Source: CAZZCS01 sp964652645
GTDB taxonomy: Bacteria; Cloacimonadota; Cloacimonadia; Cloacimonadales; Cloacimonadaceae
DNA length: 7,085 nt
Direction of reading: 5' to 3'
NCBI GenBank assembly: GCA_964652645.1
Contig: CAZZCS010000111.1
Location: 1 to 7,085 of the forward strand
Part shown: positions 1 to 6,609 of the stretch, in pieces
Layout of the letters: every line of letters starts with the position of its first letter
Numbering within the stretch: the stretch's first letter is position 1
Program-made: the position numbers and the translations under genes
Notes under the pieces: generated by a model
Told to the model about the DNA's origin: nothing
What the model saw: only the letters and a program-made list of their open reading frames with translations
The model's database searches: none

Positions 1-2545
1 GAAGCTTATTATCCGCCAGTTGCTGCAGTTTGATCTTCCTTTCTTCATCTGTGAGTTTGAGGTTTTCTGCAATACTCTTGATCGAAACAGCCAATTCTCC
101 CAATATCTCTTCTGAATCACCGATTGAATGCTCAAATATGCCTATCCGCAGCAAACAACGATTGTAGATATCATCGTCTATTGTTCCCTCAGTAATCATG
201 TTATAAATAAGTACTTTCTCACTCATCTGTCCCTTACGATCTATGCGACCAATTCTCTGCTCGATCCGCATTGGATTCCATGGAAGATCGTAGTTGACCA
301 TAGTATCACAGAATTGGTAGTCGAGACCTTCACATCCCACTTCAGAGAACAACATCACATCCAGGCTATCCTGTTCTTCTTTGGGTAACTGAAATCTTCT
401 GCGCAGTTCAAGACGATCTTCATCATCAACCCCACCATAAATGAAACCTACCCGAATTCCGGCACTTTGCATATGTTTATAGAGGTACCTTAGGGTATGA
501 ATGAAACTGCTGAAAATCATAACCTTATTATTGGGTAAAGATTGCTTCTCCTTCAGTACGCCCACCAGAGCATCAAGCTTAGGATCATTACCGGATACTT
601 GCGAAGCCAGATCTAACAACGCATTAACATCAGCTTTTATACTTTGAATTGCTTCAACATCAGGCATGAAGTCAAATAGATCATCCCACAATGCTTCATC
701 CAATCTACGATTCAAGATATCCTTCAACAATGGTAAAAGACCAAAAATGCAACTTGCTGCCTGTCTGCGGATGGTAGACATCAGGAAGTTGATAGATACA
801 TTACCACTCGTGTGTTCCAATATTCTCCGCTGAATGTTCAGCATTTCATCGTGGATCAGGGCCTGTTCTGGGGTAAAACTGACCATTACAGTCTCCGGTT
901 TTCGGATAACCAGGTTACCAATATCCCTTCTTCTGGTTCTGTTAATTACACCCGATAATGTATGCAAATCCTCTATTTGAGATATCAGCACAACCCTTTG
1001 TTCATTAGTCATCGGGTCTTCATGCAATCCCTCAAGTATAGACTTGTACATGGGATTATTCTGGGCAATCAAACGCCCCCACTCGGTCGTCATGATCTGA
1101 ACTAAGGCCTCAGTTGCTCGCTCCTGCCAGTCATGCTTGTTTTGCCTAACACATTTCACGGCTTGTGTGATAAACTGATTGGGCTCCATCATAGTTCGAT
1201 AGCTGTTACGATCAATAATCAGATCAGGACGGAGGGTGTTCAACAAAACAAAGAGGTCTTCACTTTTTGTCTGTACTGGAGTCGCCGTTAAAAAAACCAC
1301 AGCATCAGCATTGTTACATAGGTAGCTTACTATCTGATTAGCATAAGTATTGGTGTTCCTGATATGGTGTGCTTCATCGACAATGATCAGATCAAAGTGT
1401 GGAGGAGGGTCCAAGTCTAGTAGACCAAGTCTCTTTTTACCTCGTTTATCCTTTCCGTGAAGCAGGGTTTCATCAAACAATGAGTAGGGGATGATTGATC
1501 TTCTGTAATCTTGGGGCCACTCTCCATCAAGATCACATTCATTAATGCAGAGCCTCAGCTGTTTTCCGTCTAACTGCCGGAATGACTCATCAAATCTTTT
1601 CATCTCTGTAAGCCACTTCTTCTCTGCCACCAGAGGCCTGGGACAGATAATCAATACCGATTGAAGCTCTCTTCTCGCTTGGAGTTCTTTGAGGATCAAG
1701 CCGGCTTCAATGGTTTTACCCACACCAACACTATCAGCAATCAGAAGCCTGGGACGATCCGACCTGATGAACTTCAATACAGGCCTGAATTGGTATGGAA
1801 TGAAATCTATCCTGGCTGAGTTCAGTGAGTAAAGAGTAGTGAGGTTAGGTTGTCTAATCTGTAGTGACGAAATTGCTGCGTTAAACTCATCCAGAGTCAT
1901 GTAGTGTAATACTCGTTGAGGGACTGCTTCTAACTGAGATTCATAAAAGCTTTGAGGCCCACCGTCTCCGAATACATCGATCCTGTTCTCTGGCTCACTG
2001 CTGAGAATACTCACAACAGCATAATGCTTATCCATGGAGGATTTCAATCGCACAATCTGGCCTGGTTGAAACCCCACTGTCGGTTCTTGTTTAGTTGCTT
2101 GAACACGCTCTTGAGTGCTTCCTTTGAAAACTTCTTGCTTCTGTTGCTGGATATCATCTATTAGTTTGCTATCCGCACTGATCATCTTAAGGAATCTTTG
2201 TGTAGTATCAAGGTCACGATATAGATCATCATCGCTGACTGGATTACTATTTCTATGCGCCCAACGATTTCGGATTGATATAATCTCCTTTAGATAATGC
2301 CTTTGTTCTGGCTCATATCCCATATGAGCTGATATTCGGAACCAGTTCTGATCAAATATCCTAAGTAGAGCTGCGAGGTCGAGGTTATCAAGGACTGCTT
2401 CTTTTGATTTGAGAAGTTTGTCTTTTTGTCTTGGATTCAAAGAAGCAAGAACCATGTCTTGCCACCAAGTATCGCTAAGCTCTGGTAGAAGTAGTGTTAG
2501 ATAAATAGCAAGTTCGTGAGTCATTGAGTGTTGTAAGTCGTACAT
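1..2545 (-). CDS. Swt1-type HEPN domain fused to SNF2/RapA-like SF2 helicase, 3'-truncated by the window edge
   Basis: Open frame without a stop from the ATG at 2545 to the window edge (848 residues visible). Residues 1-130 look like a Swt1-family HEPN domain: FDQNWFR, then IRNRWAHRN with R92 and H97 forming the Rx4H motif, then DDDLYRDLDTTQRFL. HEPN domains with this motif are often metal-independent RNases. Residues about 155-208 (PGQIVRLK … FYESQLEAV) look like a small beta-barrel found before SNF2 cores. The helicase follows: IPYQFRPVL (249-257); Walker A ADSVGVGKTIEAG (270-282); DEAH (390-393); TATP (420-423); RTRRRDIG (536-543); motif IV VMIFSSF (674-680); motif V FSEVGCEGLDYQ (733-744); motif VI EQRIGRIDRKGQ (762-773); then a RapA-like tail, GTIDDDIYNRCLLRIGIFE (787-805). 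SNF2 proteins usually translocate on double-stranded DNA without unwinding it. It starts 10 bases after the UvrD helicase gene, so co-expression with the Gabija-like pair is likely. Function is inferred to be defence. The C-terminus is not visible. Confidence 0.9.
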   Translation of the reverse strand, partial: MYDLQHSMTHELAIYLTLLLPELSDTWWQDMVLASLNPRQKDKLLKSKEAVLDNLDLAALLRIFDQNWFRISAHMGYEPEQRHYLKEIISIRNRWAHRNSNPVSDDDLYRDLDTTQRFLKMISADSKLIDDIQQQKQEVFKGSTQERVQATKQEPTVGFQPGQIVRLKSSMDKHYAVVSILSSEPENRIDVFGDGGPQSFYESQLEAVPQRVLHYMTLDEFNAAISSLQIRQPNLTTLYSLNSARIDFIPYQFRPVLKFIRSDRPRLLIADSVGVGKTIEAGLILKELQARRELQSVLIICPRPLVAEKKWLTEMKRFDESFRQLDGKQLRLCINECDLDGEWPQDYRRSIIPYSLFDETLLHGKDKRGKKRLGLLDLDPPPHFDLIIVDEAHHIRNTNTYANQIVSYLCNNADAVVFLTATPVQTKSEDLFVLLNTLRPDLIIDRNSYRTMMEPNQFITQAVKCVRQNKHDWQERATEALVQIMTTEWGRLIAQNNPMYKSILEGLHEDPMTNEQRVVLISQIEDLHTLSGVINRTRRRDIGNLVIRKPETVMVSFTPEQALIHDEMLNIQRRILEHTSGNVSINFLMSTIRRQAASCIFGLLPLLKDILNRRLDEALWDDLFDFMPDVEAIQSIKADVNALLDLASQVSGNDPKLDALVGVLKEKQSLPNNKVMIFSSFIHTLRYLYKHMQSAGIRVGFIYGGVDDEDRLELRRRFQLPKEEQDSLDVMLFSEVGCEGLDYQFCDTMVNYDLPWNPMRIEQRIGRIDRKGQMSEKVLIYNMITEGTIDDDIYNRCLLRIGIFEHSIGDSEEILGELAVSIKSIAENLKLTDEERKIKLQQLADNKL

Positions 2546-2552
2546 TCTTGTT

Positions 2553-2557
2553 CCCTC
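2553..2557 (-). promoter_or_regulatory. Ribosome binding site of the HEPN-SNF2 gene (GAGGG), overlapping the helicase stop codon
   Basis: GAGGG lies seven bases before the ATG at 2545 and overlaps the TGA stop (2556-2558) of the upstream helicase. It supports this ATG over the second in-frame ATG (codon 8, 2522-2524) and suggests translational coupling with the helicase. Confidence 0.75.
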
Positions 2558-4529
2558 AAATGGTCACTAATGACCAACCTAAGTCTCTCAGGCTTTTGTG
2601 AGTTGTGTATGGAATTCTATCTTTATGAAATGCGGCACACAATAAATGGGTAGGTCTGCTCATTGCAACATAAGCAATCTTTAGAGCACTCTTCTTGTTT
2701 CGAGCACCTTTTACCTTGTCAGCCGGATTTCCCGTCAATTGTTCGATTAGTTGATTCGCATTAAACCCATCATTGAAACACTCTAAGAATAGCGTTGCAG
2801 TATGAGTTTGGCCTTTCACAGAGTGGACCGTCCCAACATTGATATCAATGCCATTTAACGATAAGATATTACTAACAGAAAAGGTGTCCTCCATTTGGTC
2901 TATAGGATTATCGATGAATTTATTAACTTGAGCTTCTTCAATCTCAAAATGTGGGAGCCAAGTTTCTTTCAGATATTGAATTATCTGCTCAAACACACAA
3001 TTAGGATATACATCATTTCTATGAGAGCACGCTGTGTCGTCACAGGCATGTTTGCTGATTTGCCTTACCCATAATGCCAGATTAGATTTGAACTCAGAAT
3101 GAAATTCTTCTATGGTCTTAAGATATTCATTCAGTGTACTTTTGGTGTATTGCTTACCGCTTAAAGGATTGGTTGTATCTCCTTCGCTTAGGACTCTCAG
3201 GAAAGAACTTATCAGCGAATTTGAAATCATTTGGGGGATCACCTGCGATTGTGAATCGGGTGATTTGACCAGATAATTCTTTAGCGAGTTGTAGATTGGG
3301 TTACCTGACCTTACTGGCCGATGGTAATCGGGGAAATATGACCTAATACTAGTCTTACTTAATCCAGATGCAGTTTTTCCCTCATTATCATGGGTCCAAC
3401 CAACTGCATAATATTGTGGAAGTTTACCTGTTTCAGCAATCTCTTGCTTCCATAGGTATTCCCGTTCCATGATCAATTCACTAAACTTACTAAGCACAAC
3501 TGATAGTGAATCATCATCATACAAGATAATTACTGGCGAGAGGAGACAGTCGGTTCCTCGATCAATACCATTCAGGCTTGCCTCGGGTTTGATGCACACT
3601 TTGTGAATAGATTTTGCAATTTGGTTAGAAATTCTCTTTGATGATGATATGGTTATAATCTTATCCGATAATCCCCAAGCAACATCATCCGAGACTACAA
3701 AGTCATAAATTGCCTGATTTGGGTCACCTATCCTCTGCTTAACAACACTATCATTGAAAACTCTGTTTAATAGGTCATTTTGTCTTTGATCGGTGTCTTG
3801 CATCTCATCAACAAAAAGGTAGCAAAATCTTGTGGATATTGACTCAGGTAAACCTGGGTGTTTTGCTATGTAGTTTTTTGCAAATAGGTACGCTTCATCA
3901 TATCTAATAATGCCGTCTTCGACGAGATGTTTTTTAACGGATAGAAGTTCTTTATAACTCTCAGTCTGCTTACCAATCTTGAGTGAAGATGTATTTCCAT
4001 CAGAGGATAACATGATTTCATCTGAGGCAGTTAAAACTAAGGAAGCTATGATGTTTATATACTGATTCGACACCCAAGTTTTGGTCCTTGGTTTCAACCT
4101 CTTCCAAAAGATGCTCTCTGCAAGTGATGAGTCAATGGTTACGTTTCTATGCCCGTATTCTTCAACAAATGCAGGGATTGCTAAGAACTTGTCGACAAAG
4201 CTCTGAATAGTCCCAAAAAAGTTCGGATACGTAAACAACACCGAGCTGGCTTTACCCATTCTCCGTTTGATCTCATCGATGGCGACATTTGTATGAGTCA
4301 AAACACAGATTCCCTTGTTGCCTTCAAAGGGTAAGTATTTAGAGAGAATAAATAGCTTTGCTAATAAAGCTGTTGTTTTGCCGCTACCCGGACAAGCTAC
4401 CACATCAGTTGATTCCAGGCACTTGATAAAGTTGATAGACTCTTGGTCAAAATGATATCCATTGGGTAGAAATAGCTTTTCCGCTTCAGGTAAATGCGAG
4501 AGGATGCCAAGTTCGTTTAATTCTGCCAT
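2556..4529 (-). CDS. UvrD/PcrA/Rep-type SF1A DNA helicase, GajB-like
   Basis: Predicted ATP-driven 3'-to-5' DNA helicase or DNA-end sensor of superfamily 1A. The motifs appear in order: Q-motif FDQESINFI (Q29); Walker A ACPGSGKTT (45-53); motif Ia VLTHTNVAIDEIKRR (76-90); motif Ib FFGTIQSF (104-111); motif II LFVDEMQDTDQRQ (238-250, Walker B D241/E242); motif III QRIGDPNQAIYDF (265-277); motif IV around SKRIS (R299); motif V VGTVHSVKGQTHTATL (565-580); motif VI IAYVAMSRPTHLL (618-630, arginine finger R625). Nothing essential is missing. Residues about 385-555 form a long 2B-like region with a Cys/His cluster (C496, C501, H503, C511). The LTHTNVAIDE form of motif Ia resembles GajB and related defence helicases more than housekeeping UvrD. 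The protein has 657 residues against about 490 for classical GajB. It lies 9 bases after the OLD gene and 10 bases before the HEPN-SNF2 gene, in one operon. It most likely partners the OLD nuclease. A housekeeping repair role is less likely given this context. Confidence 0.92.
   Translation of the reverse strand: MAELNELGILSHLPEAEKLFLPNGYHFDQESINFIKCLESTDVVACPGSGKTTALLAKLFILSKYLPFEGNKGICVLTHTNVAIDEIKRRMGKASSVLFTYPNFFGTIQSFVDKFLAIPAFVEEYGHRNVTIDSSLAESIFWKRLKPRTKTWVSNQYINIIASLVLTASDEIMLSSDGNTSSLKIGKQTESYKELLSVKKHLVEDGIIRYDEAYLFAKNYIAKHPGLPESISTRFCYLFVDEMQDTDQRQNDLLNRVFNDSVVKQRIGDPNQAIYDFVVSDDVAWGLSDKIITISSSKRISNQIAKSIHKVCIKPEASLNGIDRGTDCLLSPVIILYDDDSLSVVLSKFSELIMEREYLWKQEIAETGKLPQYYAVGWTHDNEGKTASGLSKTSIRSYFPDYHRPVRSGNPIYNSLKNYLVKSPDSQSQVIPQMISNSLISSFLRVLSEGDTTNPLSGKQYTKSTLNEYLKTIEEFHSEFKSNLALWVRQISKHACDDTACSHRNDVYPNCVFEQIIQYLKETWLPHFEIEEAQVNKFIDNPIDQMEDTFSVSNILSLNGIDINVGTVHSVKGQTHTATLFLECFNDGFNANQLIEQLTGNPADKVKGARNKKSALKIAYVAMSRPTHLLCAAFHKDRIPYTTHKSLRDLGWSLVTI
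2561..2576 (-). repeat. Perfect 6-bp inverted repeat (hairpin) at the helicase/HEPN-SNF2 gene junction
   Basis: TGGTCA and TGACCA are separated by four bases and form a perfect hairpin in the last codons of the helicase gene. In the mRNA it ends two bases before the helicase stop codon and three bases before the ribosome binding site of the next gene. No U-run follows, so it is not an intrinsic terminator. It could tune translation or mRNA processing, or be a chance result of coding sequence. Confidence 0.5.
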
Positions 4530-4536
4530 GGGGCTA

Positions 4537-4540
4537 CCCT
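4537..4540 (-). promoter_or_regulatory. Ribosome binding site of the UvrD helicase gene, overlapping the OLD stop codon
   Basis: AGGG lies seven bases before the ATG at 4529 and overlaps the TAG stop (4539-4541) of the OLD gene. A ribosome finishing the OLD protein is thus placed to re-initiate on the helicase, which suggests translational coupling. The same bases could form a short GGG-TAG-CCC stem. Confidence 0.65.
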
Positions 4541-6587
4541 AAATATCCTGACTGCAAGCAAACTTTATAGCATTAATCAGATATTGGAGTTGATCATCAT
4601 TTTCAATAGCTTCTCTCAAATCGTTTTTCTTATCTAACAAGGTCTTTGCCAAGAATTGAGCAGTAAGAGCTTTTGATAGATTCCCAAGGAAAGGTTTCAT
4701 TAACTCGTATGCATTGGAACTGTAATCTGGCAGTTCTAGACCAGCACCAGATATCTCTTTTGCTTTGCTCATTGCTGATAGTAACTCATCTTTCAAACAG
4801 CTCTGAGCAAGGTGATACTCAAGTGTCCATTCATTTTGAAACTCATGGATATTATTATGCTTCGGTGTATATTTATGCGTATCTTTCCTATGCTTAACCG
4901 AGTTTATGTAGTGATCGACATGTTCTTTATCGAGCTTATTTTTTTCTGGAATATTGGTTGATGGCTGATTCAACGAATTAAGACGTTCTATAAATCTTTT
5001 CTTTTCTGTTTCAATAACAACGTCTCCAGTATCGAGTTTCATTTGATATACTTTCGGAGGATTTTCTTTCAGATGTTCAATACATGGAACATCCCCATCG
5101 CTTACAATGGCTACCTTTACCGGCATTACTTTCCCATCCATTCTCTCGAATATCTTCACATATCGCTTCCATGCCGTACTGCCTACATTTACGATTGAGA
5201 CCCCGAATCTACTGAGAGGTAGTCCAATAACTTCTGCCAAAGCAGGTACAAGAAGATTTTCGGCATCTCCTTCGACTATTATCACACCCTGAGCAAAGAA
5301 TAGATTTGCTTTTGTAGCATCAAGGAATCTTTCTAAAAAATAAGCATCATCCTTTTCAATCTCAGTATATTGTTTATCCTTCTCACGATTTCCAATCGGA
5401 TAGACATCTTGTTTTTTACATACTAGTAAGCTATCGAGAGGCACTGATGATCCCAATACAACACTATGAGTTGTTAGAAATACTTGTCCGTTAACACCGA
5501 TGTTTTCAGTGAAATACTTGAGTGTGTTTATCTGGTAGTGGGGATGTAGATGAGCCTCCAGTTCCTCAATAATCGCAAGCTTGAGCCCAGTGTGATTCTC
5601 TCGTTTCAATAACATCAACTCAGCTGCTATATAAAGTAGGTTCATTAATCCTAAACTTGGCGGATTATTGTCGATGTTCAATGTTAGACGTTGAATTATA
5701 GCCCATAACTCAACACCTGACAAGGTCACGAATGGTTCGATTTTCTTGCCAGCAGAAGTAAATGAAGTCAGATTGTCCTTGATGGTTTCGATTATAGCCT
5801 TGCCGTCTACCAGATTATTGTTACTTAAATGAGTTATGATGTTCTCAAGTTCTATAGCAATAGCCATTGAATCTGGGTCACCCTTTGAACGATAACTATC
5901 TATCAGTGGTTCAATCAATTCGAGAGCCTCTTTGTTCTTCTTGTCTGTAAATTCATTCTTTCCAGAAAAATAGTCACTGATCCCAGAATCTGCCAAGTCT
6001 ACCAATTTGCTAAGGGGATGATCTTTCTCTTCTTGTTTTGTTTTACATTTAAACTCACTTCGGCTCTTGAGTAACTGAGCAAATCTTGATCTTCGGCCTG
6101 CAGCCATTTCCATTTCAGCATCTCTTAATGGTTTTAAATAAGTAATTCTGAGTAGATCTCTCGCTCCAGCATCTAGTTGGGTTCCGACATTATCTATCCC
6201 TGCCCGAATCTCTTGTATAATCCTATTATCTTTTATTTCAGCACTCAGCCATACTCTCAATACATACTCGTTATTGTCATCAAAACCGATCCATTCCAGG
6301 AAGTTACCCGCTTCCGCATCTGTAAAACCCTTGAATTCGCATTCGATCTTCAATGATTTTGCTCGATCGCCATTGCTATAGTGAAAATCTATCTCATCGA
6401 TTCTTGTGAAATCGTAGCTCTGGGTTTGAAGTACATACCTTATAGCATCAACAATAGAAGTCTTACCCGATTCATTCTCCCCTATAAGTACGTTGAGCCC
6501 TTTATTAAACTCGATAACAATGCCTGGTTTATCATCTGAGCCACCGTATTTACGAAAATTGGTAATTGATAGCTTGTGCAGATACAT
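4539..6587 (-). CDS. OLD-family ATP-dependent endonuclease with TOPRIM domain, GajA-like (class 2 OLD)
   Basis: Predicted cytoplasmic DNA nuclease made of an ABC-type ATPase and a C-terminal TOPRIM nuclease domain. Visible motifs are: N-terminal YLHKLSITNFRKY; Walker A GENESGKTS (residues 36-44); an OLD-type stretch with YLKPLRD and RRSRFAQLL (about 150-173); an ABC-signature-like SLGLMNLLYIA (311-321); Walker B with IIEELEAHLHPH (339-350); and an H-loop FLTTHS (370-375). The TOPRIM domain starts near residue 430, with VEGDAE (E439, E443), then SDGD (D497, D499) as the acidic pair, then WTLEYHLA (587-594). K639 in LSKALTAQFLAKTL may be the catalytic lysine. All expected metal ligands look intact, so it is probably active. 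The ATG follows a strong ribosome binding site. A UvrD helicase starts 9 bases downstream, the hallmark of class 2 OLD pairs and of Gabija. In Gabija, GajA nicks DNA and is controlled by nucleotide levels. At 682 residues it is about 100 longer than typical GajA, partly through a Lys/His-rich insertion, so orthology is likely but unproven. Confidence 0.9.
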   Translation of the reverse strand: MYLHKLSITNFRKYGGSDDKPGIVIEFNKGLNVLIGENESGKTSIVDAIRYVLQTQSYDFTRIDEIDFHYSNGDRAKSLKIECEFKGFTDAEAGNFLEWIGFDDNNEYVLRVWLSAEIKDNRIIQEIRAGIDNVGTQLDAGARDLLRITYLKPLRDAEMEMAAGRRSRFAQLLKSRSEFKCKTKQEEKDHPLSKLVDLADSGISDYFSGKNEFTDKKNKEALELIEPLIDSYRSKGDPDSMAIAIELENIITHLSNNNLVDGKAIIETIKDNLTSFTSAGKKIEPFVTLSGVELWAIIQRLTLNIDNNPPSLGLMNLLYIAAELMLLKRENHTGLKLAIIEELEAHLHPHYQINTLKYFTENIGVNGQVFLTTHSVVLGSSVPLDSLLVCKKQDVYPIGNREKDKQYTEIEKDDAYFLERFLDATKANLFFAQGVIIVEGDAENLLVPALAEVIGLPLSRFGVSIVNVGSTAWKRYVKIFERMDGKVMPVKVAIVSDGDVPCIEHLKENPPKVYQMKLDTGDVVIETEKKRFIERLNSLNQPSTNIPEKNKLDKEHVDHYINSVKHRKDTHKYTPKHNNIHEFQNEWTLEYHLAQSCLKDELLSAMSKAKEISGAGLELPDYSSNAYELMKPFLGNLSKALTAQFLAKTLLDKKNDLREAIENDDQLQYLINAIKFACSQDI

Positions 6588-6590
6588 TTA

Positions 6591-6596
6591 TCCTCC
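6591..6596 (-). promoter_or_regulatory. Ribosome binding site of the OLD nuclease gene (GGAGGA)
   Basis: On the minus strand GGAGGA lies three bases before the ATG at 6587. This near-perfect Shine-Dalgarno sequence fixes the start of the OLD gene, although the spacing is short. It sits in the 22-base gap after the metallopeptidase stop codon. Confidence 0.8.
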
Positions 6597-6609
6597 ATAT
6601 TGATTATTA

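Noticed and set aside
128..388. Plus-strand open frame of 86 residues
   Set aside because: It lies wholly inside the HEPN-SNF2 gene on the other strand, has no ribosome binding site and resembles no known protein. It is a shadow frame.
1952..2297. Two overlapping plus-strand open frames of 70 and 60 residues
   Set aside because: Both are antisense to the N-terminal part of the HEPN-SNF2 gene, whose protein shows clear domain motifs. The Leu/Cys-rich translations are antisense artefacts.
1..2545. HEPN-SNF2 protein as DISARM DrmD or a type I restriction HsdR subunit
   Set aside because: The SNF2 core and preceding barrel are somewhat DrmD-like, but no DrmA, DrmB, DrmC or methyltransferase is in the window, and the N-terminus is a HEPN domain, not an HsdR nuclease domain. 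The downstream side is not visible, so this name is not supported.
2561..2576. Intrinsic terminator between the UvrD and HEPN-SNF2 genes
   Set aside because: The stem is only six base pairs, is not GC-rich and is followed by TTTGAGGG, not a U-run. It lies within coding sequence.
4673..5292. Two plus-strand open frames (4673-4897 and 5107-5292)
   Set aside because: They are antisense to the TOPRIM part of the OLD gene and show no start signal or family resemblance.
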